58,041 nucleotides of DNA from Planctomycetota bacterium. Its GTDB lineage: Bacteria; Planctomycetota; UBA1135; UBA2386. The notes below the pieces were generated by a model. It was given only the letters and a program-made list of their open reading frames with translations, was not told where the DNA came from and ran no database searches. The stretch covers positions 1 through 58,041 of the forward strand of contig JANQJF010000060.1 in NCBI GenBank assembly GCA_028281765.1, in the 5' to 3' direction. Below are positions 43,966 through 51,455 of this stretch, one piece after another (the stretch's first letter is position 1; every line of letters starts with the position of its first letter). A program made the position numbers and the translations under genes.

Positions 43966-44259
43966 ATGTCGCAACGCGCTCTTCGCTTCGCTCCGATCGT
44001 TCTTGCACTGGCACTGACCGCGTGTCAGTCGCACTACCACCGTGTCGGCTCCGGTCCGTCCGGGATCGGCAGCGAGTCGGTGCGGCAGTACTACTTCCTC
44101 TGGGGGCTCGTCGATCTCAACGAGGTCGACTCGCAGCGCTTCACGGACAACGCCGTCAGCTACGACATCGTCAGCGAGTTCGGCTTCGCTGACTTCGTGT
44201 ACTCGCTGCTGCTGGGCCCACTGACCGTGGTCTCGCGCACCATCACGGTCTACCGGTGA
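43966..44259 (+). CDS. small lipoprotein with a Bor-like layout
   Basis: The 97-residue precursor has a lipoprotein signal (RFAPIVLALALTAC) and a mature part of about 75 residues (SVRQYYFLWGLVDLNEVD, FVYSLLLGPLTVVSRTITVY). The order of features (an aromatic F/YF-x-x-G strand, a later hydrophobic LGPLT turn and a final TITVY strand) recalls phage Bor/Iss-type lipoproteins, but the similarity is weak. An upstream ATG at 43930 overlaps the peptidase stop. I prefer the ATG at 43966 after AAGAGG. The stop overlaps the rnhC start by 4 bases (GTGA). Confidence 0.65.
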   Translation: MSQRALRFAPIVLALALTACQSHYHRVGSGPSGIGSESVRQYYFLWGLVDLNEVDSQRFTDNAVSYDIVSEFGFADFVYSLLLGPLTVVSRTITVYR

Positions 44260-45176
44260 CCCACGAAACCCGAGTCTTCAAGGTCTCGTCCACGCAGGCC
44301 GCCGAGCTCGAGGCCGCACTGCGGGATGGCCTGCCACCGGACGCCGAGTGGAAGTCGGTGCCGCACGCCCGTTTCTGGTGTAAGGGTTCGGGTGTCGTCG
44401 TCACCTGCTACAACTCCGGCAAGGTCGTCGTGCAGGGCACGAACCTCGATGTGTTCCAAGCACGCTTCTTCGAAGGAGCCGAAGCCGCGCCGAGCAAGTC
44501 GAAGAGCACACCGAACGACACCGACCTACCGTTCGACCGTCCGACGATCGGCTCGGACGAAACCGGCAAGGGCGACTACTTCGGACCGCTCGTCATCACG
44601 GCGTGCTACGCGACGCCCGATTCGACGAAGGAGCTCGAAGAGCTCGGCGTCGCCGATTCGAAGACGCTCGACGACAACCGCGCGCGGCGACTCGGGGCCG
44701 GCATCGAACGGCTGGTGGACTTCGAGACGGTCGTGCTCGAACCCGAGGAGTACAACCGCCGCTACGCCGAAGTCGGCAACCTCAACATCCTCCTGGCCGA
44801 TTTGCACGGCACCGCGATCGGCGCGCTCCACGAGAGGCACACGGACGACGTCGAAGTGCTCGTCGTCGACCGATTCGCCAAGGCCGGCCACGTCGAGTCC
44901 GCGCTGCAGCAGCGCGGGATCGGCACGCGTCTCGTCGAAGTCCCGCGCGCAGAGCGCCACCTCGTCGTCGCCGCGGCATCGATCGTCGCGCGGGTGGCCT
45001 TCCTCGACGGCCTCGCGATGTGCAGTGACGCGTGCGGAACCGATCTGCACAAAGGCGCCGGGAGCCCCGTCGACGCGGCGGCGCGCCGCGTCGTCGAGAT
45101 CGGTGGGCGCGCGCTCCTGCAGAAGGTCGCCAAGCTGCACTTCAAGAACACCGAGAAGATCCCGAACCTCCGATGA
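44256..45176 (+). CDS. rnhC: ribonuclease HIII
   Basis: The 306-residue enzyme removes RNA from RNA-DNA hybrids during replication and repair. The N-terminal TBP-like domain (about 1-85, KVSSTQAAELEAALRDGL) distinguishes HIII from HII. The catalytic domain starts with GSDETGKGDYFGPLV (about 99-113), carrying the first two acidic residues. The later acidic positions lie in VLVVDRFAKA and near GAGSPVDAAAR. Length and order fit RnhC. It starts with a GTG overlapping the previous stop, and its stop overlaps the dapF ATG by 4 bases. Confidence 0.92.
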   Translation: MTHETRVFKVSSTQAAELEAALRDGLPPDAEWKSVPHARFWCKGSGVVVTCYNSGKVVVQGTNLDVFQARFFEGAEAAPSKSKSTPNDTDLPFDRPTIGSDETGKGDYFGPLVITACYATPDSTKELEELGVADSKTLDDNRARRLGAGIERLVDFETVVLEPEEYNRRYAEVGNLNILLADLHGTAIGALHERHTDDVEVLVVDRFAKAGHVESALQQRGIGTRLVEVPRAERHLVVAAASIVARVAFLDGLAMCSDACGTDLHKGAGSPVDAAARRVVEIGGRALLQKVAKLHFKNTEKIPNLR

Positions 45177-46036
45177 CGGTCACGATTCCGTTCGTCAAGC
45201 TGCATGGCGCGGGCAACGACTACGTCCTCCTCGACGCCGTTCGCGAACCGAATCGCCTGACGCTCTGCGCGGATCTCGCCGCGCCCATCTCGAATCGCAA
45301 TCGCGGGGTCGGGAGTGACGGCCTGATCGCGCTCGCGACCGACGCCGCCGGTGGACCGTTGCGCATGCACATGTGGAACGCAGACGGCTCGCGTGGCGCG
45401 ATCTGCGGCAATGGCCTGCGCTGCGCCGCCCGCTTCGCGTTCGACGAAGGCCTGGTCGAGGGCCGTGGTTTCGAGATCGCGAGCGACGTCGGGGTGCACG
45501 CGATCGAACTGCTCCCGGACGACGCGGGAGCCCTTGGCCGCGCTCGCGTCGCCATCGGCACCGTGACCGTCGATCCGCCGGAGGTCCTCGAGCTGGGCGA
45601 GGAATCTCTCCGCATCGTGCCGGGTTCGGCGGGTAACCCGCACGCCGTGGTGTTCGTCGACTGCGACCCGGAACGAGTCGACGTCCTCGGGATCGGCGCG
45701 GCGCTGCAGAGCGCCGAGCGCTTCCCGGACGGCGTCAACGTCGAGTTCGTTCGACCCGACGGTCCGAATTCGCTCATCCAGCGCACGTTCGAGCGCGGGA
45801 GCGGCGAGACTCTGGCGTGCGGAAGCGGCGCGACTCTGGCTGCAGCGGCCGCGATGCAGCTCGGGATCGCGGACGGACCGACGGTCGCCGTGCAGCTTCG
45901 CGGCGGCGTGCTGCACGTCACTCGCCGCGACGAGGACGGCTCCTTCGAACTGACGGGTCCCGTGGCCCGCGTGTTCGAGGGGTCGTTCCGAATTGTCGGC
46001 GAGTCGCCCATTCCATCACGGCACACCGATTGCTAA
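45173..46036 (+). CDS. dapF: diaminopimelate epimerase
   Basis: The 287-residue enzyme converts LL- to meso-diaminopimelate for lysine and peptidoglycan synthesis in the cytoplasm. Both catalytic cysteines are visible: CGNGLRCAARF (about residue 78) and CGSGATLAAAAAM (about 217). The family opening KLHGAGNDYVLLD and the GNPHAVVFV motif are also present. It is coupled to rnhC by an ATGA overlap. Its presence supports a meso-DAP peptidoglycan in this organism. Confidence 0.95.
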   Translation: MTVTIPFVKLHGAGNDYVLLDAVREPNRLTLCADLAAPISNRNRGVGSDGLIALATDAAGGPLRMHMWNADGSRGAICGNGLRCAARFAFDEGLVEGRGFEIASDVGVHAIELLPDDAGALGRARVAIGTVTVDPPEVLELGEESLRIVPGSAGNPHAVVFVDCDPERVDVLGIGAALQSAERFPDGVNVEFVRPDGPNSLIQRTFERGSGETLACGSGATLAAAAAMQLGIADGPTVAVQLRGGVLHVTRRDEDGSFELTGPVARVFEGSFRIVGESPIPSRHTDC

Positions 46037-46156
46037 GGGAAAGGCAGCGCTTGTACCGGCTCCTGAATCCCCCCCAATGAGCTCCAACTCCCGCCGGTGC
46101 AGGCGCCACTCTTTGTACGGTGCCGAGGACGGAAACGTCGCTCCGGAGCCCGCTGC

Positions 46157-46172
46157 GCCGCGAATCCGCGGC
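46157..46172 (+). other. small GC hairpin in the dapF downstream interval
   Basis: GCCGCG and CGCGGC form a 6-bp stem with an AATC loop. The 222-base interval from 46037 to 46258 otherwise shows no gene or clear promoter. The hairpin has no T-tract, so its role is open. Confidence 0.25.
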
Positions 46173-46258
46173 CCGTTCGGAGAGCACGGCGGATCGACCT
46201 CTGGCGCTGCCGGGATCGACGGCGTAGTTACACTGTCGACCGCACTGTCGGTTCGCCG

Positions 46259-47287
46259 ATGAACCGTCGTGAATCCGTTACCCTCCCGTCGATGCTAGCT
46301 CGGTTTTCGAACCTCGCACTGCTTCCGATACTCCTCGGGTTCGGGGCTCCGCTTTCGGCGCAGAGCAAGCCGACGAAGGCGAACTTCGAACGCGCGATCG
46401 CTGCGTGGCTCGGCTCGGACGCGCACGAGGCAGCGAAGCGCAGCGCCGCCGTCGAGGCGACGCTCGCGGGCGGAAAGGCCGCGATGCGCCACCTCGGCGG
46501 AATCGCGAAGAAGGTCACGCCGACGACGGCGGAAGGCACTCGCGCCGAGATCCTCATCCGCGACGTCGCACTCGGCTACCTCGACCGCGAGAGCAACAGC
46601 GGGATGTTCTACGCGGGTCAGTACGAAGCGCTCGATCCGCTGCAGCCGGCGATTGGCCGGATGTTCCTGCAGCTCGTGATCGAGACCCCGGATTGGTTCC
46701 CGGACAACCTCCGCGTTTCGGTCGTGCCGGCCCTGCGGGATCTCTTTCCCGAGGCGCCGACCGAGGCGCAGCGTGAAGACCTACGCGAGATCGCGATCGA
46801 CGAAGACCACGAACCCGCGAACCTCCGCTGGGCCCTCGCATGCGCGCTCGCCGAATGGGGAGACCGCTCGCTCGTCGAGCCGCGTCTCCGGGAGCTCGAA
46901 GAGTCCGCTGGCAAGCGCCAGAACGGGGACGAGCTCTACTTCGTGCACCAGCTCGCGTTCTTGCACTACCAGCTACGGGAATACGGCACGGCCGCGAAGG
47001 TCTGGCTCGAGTATCTGCGTGGACGCGAAGCGATCGACTCGGTGCCGCCGCCGCTCGATTACTACAACGCGGCGTGCAGCCTGAGCCTCTCCGGCCGGAT
47101 CAAGGACGCGCTCGCCGAGCTCGAACGATGCGCGACCCGGCAAGTCTCGGACGAAGTCGACGAGTCGCAGCGGGTCGAACGCAAGCTGTTCGACCACGAT
47201 CCCGAGCTGCGCGCGGTGCGACCGACGAAGAAGTTCCGTGAGCTCGTGAAACGCGCGTTCCCCCCGGAGGAGGGCTCCGGTCGATGA
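46259..47287 (+). CDS. secreted helical-repeat protein of unknown function
   Basis: The 342-residue precursor has a hydrophobic export segment (FSNLALLPILLGFGAPLSAQ), followed by helix-rich sequence with TPR- or HEAT-like character: RWALACALAEWGDRSLVEP, YGTAAKVWLEYLRGREAID, YYNAACSLSLSGRIKDALAE. The C-terminal LSGRIKDALAELERCAT is the most TPR-like unit. The start is uncertain: the ATG at 46259 gives 11 residues before a second ATG at 46292 that begins the signal directly. The stop overlaps the M48 peptidase start by 4 bases (ATGA). Confidence 0.72.
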   Translation: MNRRESVTLPSMLARFSNLALLPILLGFGAPLSAQSKPTKANFERAIAAWLGSDAHEAAKRSAAVEATLAGGKAAMRHLGGIAKKVTPTTAEGTRAEILIRDVALGYLDRESNSGMFYAGQYEALDPLQPAIGRMFLQLVIETPDWFPDNLRVSVVPALRDLFPEAPTEAQREDLREIAIDEDHEPANLRWALACALAEWGDRSLVEPRLRELEESAGKRQNGDELYFVHQLAFLHYQLREYGTAAKVWLEYLRGREAIDSVPPPLDYYNAACSLSLSGRIKDALAELERCATRQVSDEVDESQRVERKLFDHDPELRAVRPTKKFRELVKRAFPPEEGSGR

Positions 47288-49029
47288 CGCTGCCGGCGAC
47301 GTTCCTCATCGGGATCGCAATCGTCTTGCTGCACGATCAGCTCAGCGACGTGCTGCCGGGCGAAGCCGAGCCGATGCGGACGCTGCCGTACCTGATGCTC
47401 GTGCCGGTGCCGTGGTTCATCGCCCGATGGACCTACGCGCGCGTCTATTCGACGTGGCTGCGTGACGGCATGATCTCCCGACGCGTGCTCGCCGCGATTC
47501 GCTTGCCGAGTTTCTCGGTCCCGATGGTCTACGCGTGGATCGTCTTCGGGGGCGGATACCCGACCGTCGTCACGGAGTACCTGCCCGACTCGCAGTTCCT
47601 CCATCACGTCGCGCTCCTCGCGCCCTTGGTCGCTATGGAGTTCTCGGTGCGCATCGCGGAGCGGCGCATCGTACGGTGGGCAGAGAGCTGGGGTACGGCG
47701 CTGAACAACGTCGGGCCGGCCAGCCTGCCGATGACGATGTTCGTGCTGTGTCCGATCCTCGTCTTCTCGCTGCTGACGGACCTCGCGTTCCAAGAGCGGC
47801 GGCTCGAAGTGTTCTTCGCCGGCACGGCCCTCGGCACGAGCATCGGGCTCACGCTCGTCGTGATCGCGCTGTGCATCACGCTGCCGCTGTTCTTCCGCGT
47901 CACGCTGCCGACCTCGCGGCGATTCCCGCCGGAGATCGGTGCGGACGTCCGCCAGACGGCACGCGCACTCGAGTTTCCCGAGGATCGCATCCTGACGCTG
48001 CACACCGATCACCGGGTCGTGAACGCGGCGATGGTCGGCCCGCTGCCTTGGCCGCGCTATCTCGTGCTGTCGGACGGGATCGTGACCCTTCTCGACCGCG
48101 CGTCGCTGCGCGGCGTCGTCGCGCACGAGATCGGCCACGCCCGCGCGAGCCATCCAGCGCTATTGCTGCTCGTGTTCGTCGGCATCCCCGTGCTGCTGTT
48201 GCACCCGCTGTCCGTGATCGACTTCGAGTCGGTCCATTCGTTGACGCTGGCGATCGGCGCCGGCCTCCTCGCCTTGGTGACGATCCTCGCGCTACGGCGG
48301 CTCGCACATCAGTTCGAATTCGAAGCCGACCAGCAGTCCGCCGAAGCTCTCGGCGGCGCGCAACCGTGCATCGACGCGCTGCGCCGGGTGGGCGACCTCC
48401 ATCCCGGCCACCGCACGAAGTCTTCGTTCCGACACCCGAGCGAGCTGCAGCGCATCGAGCACCTGCTCAACTGGGAACGCGATCCCGAGTATCGACGCCG
48501 ACAGCGCCGCATCAGCAAGCTGCTGCGCGTCGCCGTGTTCGCGCTGTTCACCGCCGCGCTGTCGCTGAGCGCGATCGTGCACATCCAGCTGTGGAACGTC
48601 GACCGCGGCGTCTACCTGCTCTACTCCGGGGAGTTCGCATCGGCGGACTCCCATCTGCGATCGATCCGCCCCGAACCGCCGGCCATCCTCGAGGAAGACC
48701 TCGAGGAGTTGCGCGCCGAAGCCGCGGCCGCGCTCGAGCTCGTCGGCCCGGGAGGACCGGGCATGTGGCCCGAACTCGAACCGCTGCTCGCGACGCGTGC
48801 CTGGCGCCGCGGCGTCGAAGTCTTCGATCGCGAAGGCGCCGCCGCCGCGCGGCCGTGGCTCGCGCTCGCCTTGTCCGGCGACCACAGCACGCCGGTCGCG
48901 CGCAGTCTGTACCTCTACTCGAGTGCGATCGCGCGCGAGGACGAAGCACGCGCGAGTCGGCTGCGCGAGCATCTGCTGACGCTCGACCTACCCGACCTCG
49001 TGCGCGCGAAACTGACCCGCGATCAGTAG
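47284..49029 (+). CDS. M48-family membrane metallopeptidase with C-terminal extension
   Basis: The 581-residue protein has several N-terminal membrane helices. An M48 zinc protease domain follows, with HEIGH at about 281-285 and the third ligand in HQFEFEADQQS (about 344), flanked by more hydrophobic helices, as in HtpX/Ste24 relatives. Active-site residues are intact. After another helix (LLRVAVFALFTAALSLSAIV) about 140 residues form an Ala/Glu-rich, helical, probably TPR-like extension not typical of HtpX. It likely degrades or trims membrane or secreted proteins. It overlaps the convergent gene's end by 7 bases. Confidence 0.88.
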   Translation: MTLPATFLIGIAIVLLHDQLSDVLPGEAEPMRTLPYLMLVPVPWFIARWTYARVYSTWLRDGMISRRVLAAIRLPSFSVPMVYAWIVFGGGYPTVVTEYLPDSQFLHHVALLAPLVAMEFSVRIAERRIVRWAESWGTALNNVGPASLPMTMFVLCPILVFSLLTDLAFQERRLEVFFAGTALGTSIGLTLVVIALCITLPLFFRVTLPTSRRFPPEIGADVRQTARALEFPEDRILTLHTDHRVVNAAMVGPLPWPRYLVLSDGIVTLLDRASLRGVVAHEIGHARASHPALLLLVFVGIPVLLLHPLSVIDFESVHSLTLAIGAGLLALVTILALRRLAHQFEFEADQQSAEALGGAQPCIDALRRVGDLHPGHRTKSSFRHPSELQRIEHLLNWERDPEYRRRQRRISKLLRVAVFALFTAALSLSAIVHIQLWNVDRGVYLLYSGEFASADSHLRSIRPEPPAILEEDLEELRAEAAAALELVGPGGPGMWPELEPLLATRAWRRGVEVFDREGAAAARPWLALALSGDHSTPVARSLYLYSSAIAREDEARASRLREHLLTLDLPDLVRAKLTRDQ

Positions 49030-51296
49030 CGGTTCACCTCGACACTCCACGACACCGCGTGTTCCCACACCTGGTGTCCGAAGCGGTCGAACTCGCGCAC
49101 CTTGCCGTCCTCCGCGACGACGGTGTGGCCGTTCGGCAGTCGGTCGGCGTCACTCGGACTCGTCAGGTCCGCGATCTCGAACACGACGTTGCCTTCGCGA
49201 TCGATCTCGAACACGCGGTGACCGGAGCGACGCTGCGTGATCAGCGTGTTGCCGTTGGGTAGACGATCGACATCCCAGACACCCTCGAGATCCTTGCGCT
49301 CCCAGACGATCTTGCCGGAGCGATCGACCTCGATGACGCGATCCTTCTTGCCGTCCGCGATCAGCGTGTTGCCGTTCGCGAGTCGCTCGACGTCGAGCGG
49401 CTTGGACTGCTTGTCGAAGCTCCAGACGATCTCGCCCTGGGGATTGACTTCGATGACGCGGCTTCCATATGTGTCCGCAATCAAAGTGTTGCCGTTCGGC
49501 AACCGGTCGGCATCGTACGGGTTCTTCAGCTTGTCGAAGGACCACACCTCGGTGCGATCTCGACGCATCTCGATGACCCGACCGAGCGCGAACTCGACGA
49601 TGAGCAGGTTGCCGTTGTCGAGACACTCAGCGTCCCAAACGCCGTACATCTCCTCGAGCTTGAACACGACCTTGTGCTGGTCGTCGAGCTCGAAGATCGT
49701 GTTCTCCGAGTAGTCGGCGACGAGCGTGAAGCCCCACAGCGCGCCGCCGCCCACACCGAACTCGATGCGCGTGAGTCGCTCCATCGGCACGACGGCCGGG
49801 CCGATGCCCGGCATCAAGAAGCCGATGTTCTCGGTGTCGACGGCGCCGAGGTGGATCAGCAGGCGGTCGCCACTGTCGAGCTCGACCCGTGTGAACACCT
49901 CCGGGTCCCGCGAGGCCGGCTGCGGTCGCTTGAACAGCAGACCGGCGACGTCTTCGACCGACAGGTCCTGCTTCGCGCCATCGGAGGACTCGAGCTTCAC
50001 GTTCGTGCCGGAGATCGCGAGGATCTTGCCGTCCATCAGCGAGCCGTCGCTCATCCGCACGCGATCGTGCGTCATCGACGCCCCGACGAGCCGGTCGAGA
50101 CCCGCGTCGAGCGCGATGCCCTGGACGTCCGCGCGCGGAATCTCGGTCAGACCGAAAATCGGCGACTCGATCGCGATCCGCTCCTCGTCGACGACGACGA
50201 GCTCGCCCGACAGCAGGCTGCCTTGCGACGTGAACACGCGCACGTGACCGGCCTTGGAGTTCGTGGCTTCGCGCCCGAACGACATCGTGTTGCACTGGTC
50301 CCGCGGGACGCGCACCTGCGGAATGCCCTCGATCTGACCGATCTCGATCCCGGTCGAGCCGATGCCGAGCAGCGGACCGACGAACTCGCTCAGGTCGCCG
50401 AGCACGACCTTGATCTGCTGCGGGTCCTGGCCGGCCGGCTTGGGCAGGCGAATCGCCGCCACGGCCTGGATGACCGGGTCGACGTGCGTCTTCAGCTTGT
50501 CGACGAGCGCCATCCCGCCCTCGCGCCGACGCAGGTCGAGCATCAGGCCGAGCAGCTCGTCCCGAGTCAGCTCGTCCTCGTCGATGAGCTTCTCGATCTC
50601 CGTCAGAGTGGCAGCGCCCGCCAGATCGGTCAGGGAACACAGCAGCGTTCGACGCTGCATGCCATCGGCCTCGGGAGCGGCGCGGAACCGGTTGGCGAGG
50701 AACTTCGCGTTGGCGTCCCCGCCGACCGCGCCGAGCGCCCGGAGCGCACCCTCGACCACGATCGGGTCCGTGTGCCCGGTCGCGCTGACCAGAGCGTTCG
50801 CAAGCCGTTGATCTGCACCGAGATAGAACGCTGTAGCCACGAGGCCGCGGAGCATGCGGATCTCCGCTTCCTCCTCCTCGGTGCCGCGAGCCGCGATATC
50901 GTCCTCGATGCGGGCGCTGCGAACGCGCTCCTCGAGGGTGGCGCCGCTCTTCTTGCGCTCGGCGATCATCGCCATCGCCCGGGCGCCGATCTCGACGAGC
51001 TGCCGTTCGGCGTCTTCGCGCACCGCCCAGCGGTCATCCGCGAGCTGATCGAGCAACCGCTCGATCTTCAGCAGGTATTCCCTGTGATCGCCCTGGATCG
51101 TCGCACAGATCGCCGAGTAGGCGTCGTCCCGATGCGTCAGAAGCTCTGCTATTTGATGGATTTGGCTCCGAAGGCCTTCCGAATGGAAGCCGTCGACTCG
51201 CTCACGGAGGTCCTGCATCGACCACGCTTGCGCGGGGAGGGGACTGACCGTGGCGAGCACGGCTGAAACGACGAACGCGGAAACCGGACTACGCAT
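49023..51296 (-). CDS. secreted protein with helical repeats, Sm-like modules and a propeller
   Basis: The 757-residue precursor has a signal peptide (FVVSAVLATVSPLPAQA). A helical region of about 30-270 contains HEAT-like units (AVREDAERQLVEIGARAM, VEGALRALGAVGGDANAKF). Two Sm-like barrel modules follow (SQGSLLSGELVVVDEERIAI, SDGSLMDGKILAISGTNVKL). The C-terminal 240 or so residues hold six tandem units of about 40 residues with the core RLPNGNTLIAD...RVIEVD...IVW, which should close as a six-bladed propeller of the NHL/arylsulfotransferase-like type. Function is unknown; binding of an extracellular ligand is the simplest inference. Confidence 0.8.
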   Translation of the reverse strand: MRSPVSAFVVSAVLATVSPLPAQAWSMQDLRERVDGFHSEGLRSQIHQIAELLTHRDDAYSAICATIQGDHREYLLKIERLLDQLADDRWAVREDAERQLVEIGARAMAMIAERKKSGATLEERVRSARIEDDIAARGTEEEEAEIRMLRGLVATAFYLGADQRLANALVSATGHTDPIVVEGALRALGAVGGDANAKFLANRFRAAPEADGMQRRTLLCSLTDLAGAATLTEIEKLIDEDELTRDELLGLMLDLRRREGGMALVDKLKTHVDPVIQAVAAIRLPKPAGQDPQQIKVVLGDLSEFVGPLLGIGSTGIEIGQIEGIPQVRVPRDQCNTMSFGREATNSKAGHVRVFTSQGSLLSGELVVVDEERIAIESPIFGLTEIPRADVQGIALDAGLDRLVGASMTHDRVRMSDGSLMDGKILAISGTNVKLESSDGAKQDLSVEDVAGLLFKRPQPASRDPEVFTRVELDSGDRLLIHLGAVDTENIGFLMPGIGPAVVPMERLTRIEFGVGGGALWGFTLVADYSENTIFELDDQHKVVFKLEEMYGVWDAECLDNGNLLIVEFALGRVIEMRRDRTEVWSFDKLKNPYDADRLPNGNTLIADTYGSRVIEVNPQGEIVWSFDKQSKPLDVERLANGNTLIADGKKDRVIEVDRSGKIVWERKDLEGVWDVDRLPNGNTLITQRRSGHRVFEIDREGNVVFEIADLTSPSDADRLPNGHTVVAEDGKVREFDRFGHQVWEHAVSWSVEVNRY
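49060..49740 (-). repeat. six tandem propeller repeats within the secreted protein gene
   Basis: About six units of 120-126 bases encode the 40-residue blades, the central ones sharing PNGNTLI, VIEV and an IVW strand. The DNA copies differ at many third positions, so expansion is old. It may be unstable in assembly but looks intact here. Confidence 0.6.
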
Positions 51297-51455
51297 TTCT
51301 GGTCCTCAACGGAAGCCCACGCGGACTCCCTCCGTAGTTACATGCAACATAACCCCAAGGGCCCCTCGTCGGGTTCGGCGAGAATACGTAGATTTGCCTC
51401 TGATCTTCCCAGGGCGCGAACTCGTTGCCCTGCCCCAGACCCCGCAACACTGATC

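Noticed and set aside
49674..51266. 530-residue open frame on the plus strand
   Set aside because: It is antisense to the HEAT/Sm/propeller gene and has Arg/Asp-rich shadow composition.
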